Assembly (NCBI GenBank): GCA_019314375.1
Contig: JAFCZJ010000017.1
Coordinates: 52,543 to 116,542 of the forward strand
DNA: 64,000 nt
Origin: Deltaproteobacteria bacterium
Lineage (GTDB): Bacteria; Myxococcota; B64-G9
Direction: 5' to 3'
Each line of letters opens with the position of its first letter. The first letter of the stretch is position 1. The notes under the pieces are model-generated. The model was not told the DNA's origin. It was given only the letters and a program-made list of their open reading frames with translations, and searched no databases. This document shows positions 16,040-24,078 of the stretch, piece after piece. A program made the position numbers and the translations under genes.

Positions 16040-17395
16040 ATGGCAATAACGATGCGCTACATGGCCGGCTTTATCCTTTTGACAAACTGGATCGGCCTGG
16101 CCTGCGCCTCGGGTCCCGGTGCCCAAACGGCTGAGAAGCCGGCACTGCACCAGGTGGTCGAAGTCCCAATGGGCCAGGTCTGCCGGCAAGATGACAAGCG
16201 GCCGATTTTCAAAGTCAGCGTCCCGGGCCATGCCCACGTCAGGGGTGCCGATGCCGGTGCCAAGGTCACCATCGTCGAGTTCTCCGAGTTCCAATGTCCC
16301 TTCTGCGCCAAAGTCTCCCCCACCCTGATCAAGCTTGTGAATCGCTATGAAGGTCAATTGCGCTGGGTCTTCAGGCAAAACCCCTTGGGCTTTCACAAAA
16401 ACGCCATGGCCGCGGCCTTGGCCTCAGCGGCAGCCGGTCGACAAGGACGCTTCTGGGAAATGCATGATCTCTTGTTCGAGAATCGCAAGAAGCTGGATGA
16501 TGACTCGCTCTTCGGTTACGCCAATGAACTGGGTCTGAACATGCAGCGATTTGATGCCGATTTCCGCTCGCCTGAACTGAAGGCGGAAATTGCAGCCGAC
16601 CAGGCGGAGGCGAAACAATTGGGCGCGAACGGCGTGCCCACGTTCTATATCAATGGACGAGAGCTTCGCGGCTCCCAGCCCTACGAAAAATTCGAAGCCG
16701 CCGTGGAAGAAGCCCTGGCCCATGCACGCCAATTCCCGGGAACCGGCCAGGGACTTTACGAAGAGTTGGTGGCCTGCGGCCACACCCAGGCCCTCAAACG
16801 ACCCAGTAGAGCCAACAAGGCCAACAAGAGGCCCACGCTGGATCTTGAAAAAGTCTATCCCGTGAATGCGGGCCAGGCGTATTGGATCGGCGGCAAGACA
16901 GCCCCGGTGGAGATCATCGTCTACTCCGATTTCCAATGTCCCTACTGTTCCCGCATGGCCCAAAACCTGACCAAGGTCTTGGAACATTATGGACCGAAAG
17001 TGCGGGTCGTCTTCAAGCACTTCCCCCTGCCCTTTCACAAGCAAGCCCACCTGGCAAGCCAAGCCGCTCTGGCGGCCGGCAGCCAGGGCAAATTCTGGGC
17101 CATGCACGACGCCATCTTCGCCAACCAGCGCGGGCTCAATCGGGACAAGCTGGAAAATCTGGCCCAGAAACTGGGTTTGGACATGCACATGTTCATGCGG
17201 GACCTGGAAGAAGGCAAACATCAGGCCGAGGTGGACGCGGACATCGCGGAAGGCAAACAGTTGGGCGTGAGTGGCACGCCCAGTTGCTTTGTTAACGGTT
17301 ATCGGATGGTGGGCGCTCAGCCCTTTGAGAAATTCAAGGAAGCCATCGATAAAATACTGAAAGCCCCCCCGCTGCCCGCAGAAAAGCCCCTGTAG
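16040..17395 (+). CDS. Lipoprotein with two tandem DsbA-like thioredoxin domains
   Basis: 451 residues. A signal peptide ends in WIGLAC (Cys22), so the protein is a lipoprotein. Two homologous DsbA/DsbG-like domains follow. Domain 1 (about 55-240) has FSEFQCPFC (Cys86, Cys89); domain 2 (about 270-440) has YSDFQCPYC (Cys300, Cys303). Each ends with a cis-Pro loop, NGVPTFYING and SGTPSCFVNG. It may form or isomerise disulfides in the periplasm, with one domain possibly passing electrons to the other. ATG at 16040 has AGAGGAG upstream; the open frame reaches back into the selenoprotein gene, but that extension is not coding. Third gene of the redox operon, 26 nt after the selenoprotein. Its stop abuts that of glnA. 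Confidence 0.88.
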   Translation: MAITMRYMAGFILLTNWIGLACASGPGAQTAEKPALHQVVEVPMGQVCRQDDKRPIFKVSVPGHAHVRGADAGAKVTIVEFSEFQCPFCAKVSPTLIKLVNRYEGQLRWVFRQNPLGFHKNAMAAALASAAAGRQGRFWEMHDLLFENRKKLDDDSLFGYANELGLNMQRFDADFRSPELKAEIAADQAEAKQLGANGVPTFYINGRELRGSQPYEKFEAAVEEALAHARQFPGTGQGLYEELVACGHTQALKRPSRANKANKRPTLDLEKVYPVNAGQAYWIGGKTAPVEIIVYSDFQCPYCSRMAQNLTKVLEHYGPKVRVVFKHFPLPFHKQAHLASQAALAAGSQGKFWAMHDAIFANQRGLNRDKLENLAQKLGLDMHMFMRDLEEGKHQAEVDADIAEGKQLGVSGTPSCFVNGYRMVGAQPFEKFKEAIDKILKAPPLPAEKPL

Positions 17396-18820
17396 TCAAA
17401 ATTGGCCCCAAAGATGCTGGTTTGTTACCTCGTGGTGAAATAGCACCTCTCCGCTTTTGATCTTGCGTCCTAAGTCCTTGGGACAGCGGTTGGCTGAGTC
17501 CATCTTTAATGACGCATATTTGTCGCGGCATTCCGCACCCAACAAATCGAGCATGGGCTGGCTGTTGGAAAAATCCGAGATGGCGTCATGGATGTTGTTC
17601 GGGAGAACTCGTTCGGCGTTGGGCGCTTCATCCTCTTTGCCGGAAAGAGCCGTGTGGAATAAGGAGAACAGAAGCAGGTAGGGGTTGGCGTCCGGACCCA
17701 CCGAGCGCAGCTCGAAGCGTGCTGATCTCTCAGTGCACAAAGGGATTCGAATCATGGCCGAGCGGTCTACAGAAGAAACCCGGATCTGATTGGGTGCCTC
17801 AAAGGCCGGGTCCAAGCGACGGTAGGCATTGACCGAAGGGTTCATGATCAGACAAAGGTCTTCGGCCGAGGCCAGCAAGCGACTGATCATTTCGCGGGCC
17901 AGGGGGCTCAAGCCGTCTCCGTCGGCGGCGTCGTGTAGCAGGTTTTGTTCCCCCTTGGATAAACTGATGTTGGTGTGCATGCCGCTGCCGTTGATGTTGG
18001 TGCGCGGCTTGGGCAGAAAACTGGCCGTGGCACCCATGGAGGCTGCGATTTGACGAGCCACCAACTTGTATAGCTGCGCCTGGTCAGCCGCCACCAGGGC
18101 GTCGCAATAGGAGTAGTTGAGCTCAAATTGGCTGGGGGCCACCTCGGGGTGATCCTTCTCGTTTTCAAAACCCAAAGCCCGCTGGGCCTCGGCCAGGCGG
18201 TCGATGAACTGCTTCAATGGGGTTAAGGGCAAAGAATGAAAATAGCCACCCTCGGACACAAACTGAAAACCTTCATGGGGTCTGAATCGCTGCTCGGCGT
18301 CCAAACCCTTGAACAAAAAACCCTCGATCTCGAAGGCGGCCTGAGCCACCCAATCGCGGCGAGTCTTTAACTCTTTGGTAAAAGCCTGCAACCGCCCTCG
18401 CATATCCGCATGATAGGGTCGACCCTCCCGGTCCCGGATGAAGGTGTAGATCAACACCCTGCCTGGACCGAAAACATCCGAGGGCAGCCAGCGGAAAGAT
18501 GCCCAGTCGATCTCCAGGCGAAGATCCGACTCTCGCTGTTCAGAAAACCCTCGAATGGAGGAGCCGTCGAAGGTCAGATGCTCGTGGGCCTTGAGCAAGT
18601 ACTTCTTGTCAAAATCCAACATGTGAAAGCGGCCCTCCAAATCGGAGAAAGCCAGGGCCACCGCCTTGCAATAGCGCTCGTCCTTCAGATAGCGCAAGTA
18701 ATGCTCTTTGAGCTCCTCCTGATCGTGCCCCTCCACCATGCGGTGCTTGGCCTCCAAATTCAGGGTCTCCAACTCCTCGTAGGAGATTTCCAAAAAATTT
18801 CGAATTTTCACATCCTGCAT
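17396..18820 (-). CDS. glnA: Glutamine synthetase
   Basis: 474 residues, close to a type I enzyme. It forms glutamine from glutamate, ammonia and ATP. Motifs visible: FDGSSIRGF (beta-grasp/catalytic junction), EIEGFLF, HPEVAPSQFELNY (metal and ATP region), NINGSGMHTNISL, and NPSVNAYRR-LDPAFEAPNQIR (glutamate and flap region). The adenylylation motif NLYDLP is not present; the equivalent stretch reads LPNNIHDAI, with no Tyr. Control by GlnE-type adenylylation is therefore unlikely. SD AGGAGGGG precedes the ATG at 18820. It is convergent with the DsbA-like gene with no gap. Confidence 0.88.
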   Translation of the reverse strand: MQDVKIRNFLEISYEELETLNLEAKHRMVEGHDQEELKEHYLRYLKDERYCKAVALAFSDLEGRFHMLDFDKKYLLKAHEHLTFDGSSIRGFSEQRESDLRLEIDWASFRWLPSDVFGPGRVLIYTFIRDREGRPYHADMRGRLQAFTKELKTRRDWVAQAAFEIEGFLFKGLDAEQRFRPHEGFQFVSEGGYFHSLPLTPLKQFIDRLAEAQRALGFENEKDHPEVAPSQFELNYSYCDALVAADQAQLYKLVARQIAASMGATASFLPKPRTNINGSGMHTNISLSKGEQNLLHDAADGDGLSPLAREMISRLLASAEDLCLIMNPSVNAYRRLDPAFEAPNQIRVSSVDRSAMIRIPLCTERSARFELRSVGPDANPYLLLFSLFHTALSGKEDEAPNAERVLPNNIHDAISDFSNSQPMLDLLGAECRDKYASLKMDSANRCPKDLGRKIKSGEVLFHHEVTNQHLWGQF

Positions 18821-18924
18821 GGGCCCCTCCTGTAGATGTCGCCCGAGAGCTTGCCACGAGTCTGGTGACGCATGCAATCGTCAAACTGGATCAGAGGCGC
18901 TTGTTGGGATATCCTCCCAAAAGA

Positions 18925-19137
18925 ATGAAGATTGGAACCATCACATCCTATGACGCCGCGGACGGCCTGGGACTCATCCAAACGGACGATGGACTTGAGA
19001 TCCGGTTTACTTTGACCGCCTGCGGCTACCTGCGCCCCAAGGTGGGGTTAAGGGTCCGGGTGATCAGCCTGACCGAAGGTTATGGCGGCCGTCCCAAGGC
19101 CACGCTGCTGGAGCCGGTGGAGCCTGAGTCCGATTGA
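18925..19137 (+). CDS. Small cold-shock-domain-like OB-fold protein
   Basis: 70 residues. The pattern MKIGTITSYDAADGLGLIQTDD resembles the first half of a cold-shock domain (glycine-rich strand with a G-x-G-x-I core), followed by a beta-rich segment GLRVRVISLTEGYGG. RNP2 aromatics are missing, so RNA binding is not assured. ATG at 18925; the frame extends to 18865 but overlaps the divergent glnA start. The TGA stop overlaps the TTG start of the next gene (TTGA), suggesting coupling. Confidence 0.55.
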   Translation: MKIGTITSYDAADGLGLIQTDDGLEIRFTLTACGYLRPKVGLRVRVISLTEGYGGRPKATLLEPVEPESD

Positions 19138-20447
19138 CCTGGGGCTTCGATCCCGCTAAAACCATCTTCGTGCCCAAACACTTCTTCTCAGGGCCCCTCC
19201 ATGGTCCTCGATCTTTCTTTGCCTTCTGGCGCCTGCTGGACGCTCGCGCCTGGTTCTTGTTCTTTCTCTACCTGCTGGTGGCCGGCTCGGTGGTGGCTCT
19301 CTTCGCCCTCTTGGCCGCCAGCTTCGGCCCGGAACTCAGGCAATCATTCTTAGAATATATTTTTCCTGATCACTGGCTTGTGGCAGGCCGCATGCTTTTG
19401 GACAGGCTTTTGGGCAGGCTGGGGCCGAAAGTGGTGGCCAATTTCATCATCAACGGCGGCATGGCGACCATCAGCCTCTTTTGCTTCGCCATCAAGGAAA
19501 TCCTGTCGCGACGCATCGAGCACCAAAACAAGCTAGTCGATGAGGCCCACGCACCTTGGCCCCTGTGGCGGCAGGCCATCGAAGAAAGCAAGTTCGCCTT
19601 CCTGTATCTCGTGGCCTACAATTTGATCTTCTGGATCGGCTATCCGCCCCATGAGTGGCTGCGGTGGCTTGCCTTGGGCTTGAGTTACCTGACCCTCTTC
19701 GTCTTCTTTGACATCACCTTCATGTGCCCATTGCTGCTCCGTCATCGCATCGGCTATGGGCGCATGGTGCGGACATTCTTTGCCAGGCCCCTGGCCGCTT
19801 TTGGATTCGCCGGCTGGTTCTTGGCACCGGCCCTCATCGCAATCCACCTGATGGAAGGACAAGACTGGTCCACGGTGGCCGCGGTCCTCTTAGGCATCCA
19901 CGTCCTGACCGTGCCCATGGCGGCCTCGGCCGGCACTTGGTTGGCGGCCCGTCTCTTGCCCACCGCCAAGGCCCTGCGCCCGACACACGCAATCTCCAGA
20001 TTCCTGGGCGTAGGCGGCATGATCGCCATCATGATCGTCTCCTCGGTGGTCTTCGCCCGTTTGGCGGATTCAGCCCACGCCAAAAGCCAAATCCTCAAAT
20101 GCCAATACCGGGTAGATTGGTCCAGTTTAGACTACGAACTACCATCCTTTTCCGACCTCAGCTTAGGGCTGTCCTTCGACGTGGAAATCACCAACCCCAC
20201 CGAGGTGAACGTACGAATCGAAGACAGTCGCTTAGAGATCCAAAACGACCACCGCTATTTCGCCACAGCGAACATGGGCCAGATCCAAGTGGCGGCCGGT
20301 CAAACAAAGCGACAAAAGGTCGAACTGCGCCTGCAGGTGGCCATCAGCCGCCTTTTGGAATTCCGCAGCCTCATGGAGAAGCCCTGGGACTTCGTTCTCT
20401 GGGTAAGTATGGATAAAGACTGGGAATTTCCTGTATTTTTCAAGTAG
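19134..20447 (+). CDS. Polytopic membrane protein with C-terminal LEA14/WHy-like domain
   Basis: 437 residues with six or more hydrophobic helices between about 38 and 315, then a 110-residue exterior domain. That domain contains SLGLSFDVEITNPTEVNVRIEDS, the N-P-T strand pattern of LEA type 2/WHy domains, and ends near WEFPVFFK. The function is unknown; such domains are linked to stress proteins. The start is uncertain: TTG at 19134 overlaps the previous stop (TTGA), and a GTG near 19170 is possible. Residues CPLLLRHRIGYGR before helix 5 are conserved-looking but unassigned. Confidence 0.6.
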   Translation: MTWGFDPAKTIFVPKHFFSGPLHGPRSFFAFWRLLDARAWFLFFLYLLVAGSVVALFALLAASFGPELRQSFLEYIFPDHWLVAGRMLLDRLLGRLGPKVVANFIINGGMATISLFCFAIKEILSRRIEHQNKLVDEAHAPWPLWRQAIEESKFAFLYLVAYNLIFWIGYPPHEWLRWLALGLSYLTLFVFFDITFMCPLLLRHRIGYGRMVRTFFARPLAAFGFAGWFLAPALIAIHLMEGQDWSTVAAVLLGIHVLTVPMAASAGTWLAARLLPTAKALRPTHAISRFLGVGGMIAIMIVSSVVFARLADSAHAKSQILKCQYRVDWSSLDYELPSFSDLSLGLSFDVEITNPTEVNVRIEDSRLEIQNDHRYFATANMGQIQVAAGQTKRQKVELRLQVAISRLLEFRSLMEKPWDFVLWVSMDKDWEFPVFFK

Positions 20448-20610
20448 AACACCCGTATTGAGGATTTTGACCTTTCTTTCCAATCACTTACCGTTTCCAG
20501 TTGATTTGACCGGCGGCCTTTGATATTCGATTCGCGTTCCAAAGTGGTAAAGGTTCAATCACCCAAGGCACCTGCCAACAATTGGCCGAGGTGCTCCAAG
20601 AGGAGGAACC

Positions 20611-22011
20611 ATGATAAAGTTTGGCAAGGGCAACCTGCGGATTCCCAAGTGGGAACGAGATGTCTATGTGGTCGCGGCCGGCATGTCGGATTTCCGTAAG
20701 CATTATCCAGAGAAGAAAATCGAAGAGCTGACCATGATGGCCTTCCGCATGCTGCTGGAAGAAAACGATCTTAAGATGGATCCCCTGGAGGTCAAGGGGC
20801 TCATCAACTTCGCAGCTTACGGTGAATTTGCCGATCACTTCCAAGACCAGCTGCTTTGCGAATCCAAGGTCCACGACTATCTGGGGCTGGATCCCCTGTT
20901 CAACGTCGGCGTCAAAACCGGCGGTGCCACAGGCGGTTCCAACATCCTCGTGGCGGCCTCCACTGTAGCATCCGGACTCTCCGACTGCACCCTGGCTCTG
21001 GGCTGGGAGCGCATGGACGAAGTGGATACATGGGTTGGCAATTACTACATAGCCTCCGCGGCCTGCAAAGACTTCGAAACGCGCCTGGCTCGCAACTACG
21101 CGAGTTACTACGCGCCCATGGCGCGTCGTTTCCAGGAAATGTACAATGTCGACGAACGCGTCCGGGCTGAAATCGCGGTCAAGAATCGCTACAATGCCTA
21201 CATGTCGCCCTTTGCCCAGCAGCCCGGCAAGCACACCATCGAAGAGGTATTGGAAGGCAAAATCGTCTCCGATCCTCTGCGTTTCCTGGAATGCTGCGCG
21301 ATGAGCGTGGGTTCGGCCGCGGTTCTTTTGTGCAACGAAGAACTGGCCTACAAGCTTTCCGACAAACCCGCCAAGCTCTTTACCGCGGGCGGCAGCCACA
21401 CCCTCAGGACCGGCGACCGAAGGCACATGGAAATTCCCTTGCTGCCCAACGAAAAGGCCTCGGACTACGAAAAGTTTTACGCCGAGATGAAGGAAAATGA
21501 CGGTCGCTGGCCTGGTTTCGAAAGCTTCGCCGCCGCCCGTTTCGCAGCCTACCTGACTTACGGCATGGCGGGCATCAAGGATCCCATGGAGGATCTGGAT
21601 CTGGTGGAGACCCACGACGCCTTCACCATCAGCGACTTGCAGACTTACGGCGACGTGGGCTTGACGCTCTACGGCGAAGAGCAGGAATACATCAAGTCCG
21701 GTGATTGCTACCTGAATAATCCCAAGACCGGTAAGCCAGGCCGTTGCCCGTCCAACCTGTCCGGCGGCCTGCTGGGCACCATGCACGCCGTGGGCTGCAC
21801 AGGCATCTTCTCGGCCTCCGAAGTCTTCTGGCAACTGCAAGGCAAATACGACAAGTTCCATGGCGATGCAAAGATGTGGGAGCGCTATGGCAAGACGAAG
21901 CCCGCGGACTGGGAAAGCCTGCAGGTCAAGGATCCCCGGCGAGGCCTGTACGTTTCCCACGCCGGCGTGGGTTCCCATGTCACCTGCGGCGTCATTGAGA
22001 AGGCCTGGTAA
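20611..22011 (+). CDS. Thiolase-superfamily protein lacking the nucleophilic Cys
   Basis: 466 residues, SCP2/archaeal-type thiolase fold. The catalytic His region is visible (ETHDAFTI) and the C-terminal Gly-rich loop reads LSGGLLGTMHAVGCTG. The N-terminal nucleophile position, usually C-A-S-G, reads TGGATGG with no Cys. It is therefore unlikely to be a normal acetyl-CoA C-acetyltransferase. Partner DUF35 protein follows 10 nt later. Thiolase/DUF35 pairs include archaeal acetoacetyl-CoA thiolase complexes and the Cys-less aldolase Ltp2 with the ChsH2 DUF35 domain. An aldolase-like or condensing role on a CoA ester is therefore possible. SD AGAGGAGG is upstream. Confidence 0.75.
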   Translation: MIKFGKGNLRIPKWERDVYVVAAGMSDFRKHYPEKKIEELTMMAFRMLLEENDLKMDPLEVKGLINFAAYGEFADHFQDQLLCESKVHDYLGLDPLFNVGVKTGGATGGSNILVAASTVASGLSDCTLALGWERMDEVDTWVGNYYIASAACKDFETRLARNYASYYAPMARRFQEMYNVDERVRAEIAVKNRYNAYMSPFAQQPGKHTIEEVLEGKIVSDPLRFLECCAMSVGSAAVLLCNEELAYKLSDKPAKLFTAGGSHTLRTGDRRHMEIPLLPNEKASDYEKFYAEMKENDGRWPGFESFAAARFAAYLTYGMAGIKDPMEDLDLVETHDAFTISDLQTYGDVGLTLYGEEQEYIKSGDCYLNNPKTGKPGRCPSNLSGGLLGTMHAVGCTGIFSASEVFWQLQGKYDKFHGDAKMWERYGKTKPADWESLQVKDPRRGLYVSHAGVGSHVTCGVIEKAW

Positions 22012-22021
22012 GGAGAAAGCC

Positions 22022-22540
22022 ATGAGTGATCGCGTAAAGCTGAAAACGACAGCCACCGAGGTCAAAGTCCGCAATGATGCGTGGGTCATCGAATGGCCAC
22101 GCGCATCGACCCCGGGTGGAAATCACCACCACACTTACGGTCTGCTGACGCCCTACTTCAAGGGTCTTACAGAAGGCAAGTTGATGGGCACCAAATGCAC
22201 CAACCCGAATTGCCCCATTTACAAAGGCGAAGGCGAGCTTTGGATCCCGCCACGGGCCGACTGCCCGGACTGCCACCAGCCCATGAAATGGGAAGAAGTA
22301 AAGGATCCCAAGGGCTACGTCTTTGCTTACACCTTCGTCGAACGCGGCGGTTTCGGCCTTGAGATCGAATGCCCCTACTATCAAATCGACGTCAAGTTGG
22401 AAGGCGTGGCCACCATCGTCAAGGGCTACCTGGTCAACCGTGACAAGAAAATCAAAATCGGTGACAAAGTACGGGCCATGTTTCACACCGGCGACGATGC
22501 CACCAACACCAACCTGGACCTCTATTGGGAGCTATCCTAA
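22022..22540 (+). CDS. DUF35 (Zn-ribbon/OB-fold) acyl-CoA-associated protein
   Basis: 172 residues. A rubredoxin-like zinc ribbon (KCTNPNCPIY and DCPDCHQP, four Cys at about 60, 65, 81, 84) is followed by an OB fold with KGYLVNRDKKIKIGDKV. DUF35 proteins bridge thiolase-fold enzymes and bind CoA. It lies 10 nt after the thiolase-like gene with SD AAGGAGAAAGCC, so both are co-translated and probably form a complex. An intrinsic terminator follows. Confidence 0.85.
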   Translation: MSDRVKLKTTATEVKVRNDAWVIEWPRASTPGGNHHHTYGLLTPYFKGLTEGKLMGTKCTNPNCPIYKGEGELWIPPRADCPDCHQPMKWEEVKDPKGYVFAYTFVERGGFGLEIECPYYQIDVKLEGVATIVKGYLVNRDKKIKIGDKVRAMFHTGDDATNTNLDLYWELS

Positions 22541-22574
22541 TTTTGTAAGCTGAGAGCATATCGATTGACCGATG

Positions 22575-22606
22575 AGCGGGTGGCCTACGGGTCACCCGCT
22601 TTTTTT
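22575..22606 (+). terminator. Intrinsic terminator after the thiolase/DUF35 pair
   Basis: AGCGGGTG (22575-22582) pairs with CACCCGCT (22593-22600) around a 10-nt loop and is followed by a run of about seven T. It separates the thiolase/DUF35 pair from the isochorismatase-like gene, whose SD begins at about 22617. Confidence 0.88.
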
Positions 22607-22627
22607 CATCAACGCCAAGGAGGCGAC

Positions 22628-23170
22628 ATGTTGGATGCCAAACGCACGGCCATGCTGGTCATCGACGTGCAAGAAAAACTCTTTCGGCTCATGCATGAAA
22701 AAGACGCACTGGAAGACAACCTGATCAGGGCGATTGAGGGTGCCCATGCCTTCGGCATGCCCATGGTCTGGGCCGAGCAATACGCCAACGGCATGGGTCC
22801 GACCATTCCTGCCATCAAGGGCCTGCTCGCACCGAAGCTTTCGCCCATCGACAAGAAAACCTTCAGCTGCTGGGCCCATGAAGATATCCGAGCCGCCATG
22901 CAGGCCACGGACAAAGACCAGTGGTTGCTGGTGGGCATCGAGACCCACGTCTGCGTGACCCAAACCGCTTTGGATTTGCGTAACGAAGGGCTGGAGGTTC
23001 ACGTCCTTTCGGATGCGGTGGGTTCCCGAAACCTGGCGAACAAGGAAGTGGGACTAAAACGCATGGCGACGGCCGGGGTGCAGATGAGTTCGGTGGAGAT
23101 GGCCCTGTTTGAATTATTGGGTCAGGCCGAAGGCGAAGTCTTCAAGCAGGTCTCGCGTATCGTCAAGTGA
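22628..23170 (+). CDS. Isochorismatase/nicotinamidase-family hydrolase
   Basis: 180 residues, Cys-hydrolase superfamily. The triad elements are visible: Asp in LVIDVQEKL, Lys in DKKTFS, and Cys in GIETHVCVTQTAL. Members include nicotinamidase, isochorismatase and YcaC-like hydrolases; no metal-binding DxHxxxH of nicotinamidases is seen, so a YcaC/isochorismatase-like role fits better. ATG at 22628 has AAGGAGG at 22617-22623; the longer frame from 22565 crosses a terminator and is rejected. Convergent with the LamG-like gene, with 3 nt between stops. Confidence 0.8.
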   Translation: MLDAKRTAMLVIDVQEKLFRLMHEKDALEDNLIRAIEGAHAFGMPMVWAEQYANGMGPTIPAIKGLLAPKLSPIDKKTFSCWAHEDIRAAMQATDKDQWLLVGIETHVCVTQTALDLRNEGLEVHVLSDAVGSRNLANKEVGLKRMATAGVQMSSVEMALFELLGQAEGEVFKQVSRIVK

Positions 23171-23173
23171 GGA

Positions 23174-24049
23174 TTACTCTATCAGGGCTTGTGAGAATGC
23201 AGCACTGACCTGGTCTGAATTCAAAGCGCACTCCCAAATCCGAAGCTGTTCCACAAAACCATGCCAGGGTCGGGAAACACCGAACTCATCCCCCATGCCG
23301 AAAAACTCTCGCTCCACATCCCAACCCAACTCCGCCGAGACCCCTTGCCCATCGACATGGGAAGCCGCCGCCACGGGCGATCCATCGACATACAAGCTCT
23401 CCTGACCAGAAGCACCATCATAAACCAACATCAAATGCCGGAGTTTGTTCTCTCGGAAGATTGGATAACGAAGTTCCAAGCTCTGCCCATTTTCATCCGT
23501 CGCCGTACTCCTCAACCAAACGAGCAGGTCTTCGCCCTCTTGGCTGAAAGTCAAAGAGCGCCGGTTCACCCCGGAAGACAAGGTGAGGATACGGGCCGGG
23601 CCTGACTGAATACGCTCGTCGCTGCCGCACCAAATCTCCAGACTAAAAGAACCGGCACCCACCAGGGCTTCGGACAACTGCTGACTGGCCTGTTCGCTGG
23701 CCTCCAAGCGGCCGCCAGAAAAAAACACCCGCCCGGATTCGTAACGCACTCCCAATGGATCGCGGCTGTCATCGGGACGCAAGGCCACGTTGGGCTCCTG
23801 GTTGGATCGGTCGCGCACCAGGGCTGATGGAGGGATCTCCTCAAAAGAGTAGGTCACGACAGGCAAAGAAACAAGCTCGCTCACACAGATGTGGCTTGCC
23901 AGATCGCAGACATAGCCCTGAGCACAGCGATCCTGCTCATCGCAAGATTTCCCCTCCAAGATGCTGTAATCCGCGCAAGCAGAGGGCCCGAAAACGACCA
24001 TCACAAGGAGGGCCAACCTGAAAAGACGAAACACCACCATGGGCACCAT
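23174..24049 (-). CDS. LamG-like concanavalin-type lipoprotein
   Basis: 291 residues. A signal peptide ends in a lipobox (GPSAC, about residue 25) followed by a small Cys-rich segment (SCDEQDRCAQGYVCDLASHICV). A LamG/concanavalin-like jelly-roll follows (about 70-285), with SFSLEIWCGSDE, HLMLVYDGASGQESLYVDGSPV and GFVEQLRIWECAL, the last typical of the LamG end strand. The role is probably a surface adhesin or carbohydrate binding; no ligand is known. Two starts are possible (24049, 24040). It lies 29 nt after the glycosyltransferase fusion gene. Confidence 0.7.
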   Translation of the reverse strand: MVPMVVFRLFRLALLVMVVFGPSACADYSILEGKSCDEQDRCAQGYVCDLASHICVSELVSLPVVTYSFEEIPPSALVRDRSNQEPNVALRPDDSRDPLGVRYESGRVFFSGGRLEASEQASQQLSEALVGAGSFSLEIWCGSDERIQSGPARILTLSSGVNRRSLTFSQEGEDLLVWLRSTATDENGQSLELRYPIFRENKLRHLMLVYDGASGQESLYVDGSPVAAASHVDGQGVSAELGWDVEREFFGMGDEFGVSRPWHGFVEQLRIWECALNSDQVSAAFSQALIE

Positions 24050-24078
24050 GCTAGCATGAAGCCAAGGAGCAGACCACC

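Noticed and set aside
20488..22089. Long minus-strand open frame of about 530 codons opposite the thiolase gene
   Set aside because: Shadow of a G+C-rich gene: no family motif, no SD, and the plus frame is clearly coding.
22565..22627. Upstream start for the isochorismatase-like gene
   Set aside because: The extension runs through an intrinsic terminator, and AAGGAGG precedes the ATG at 22628.
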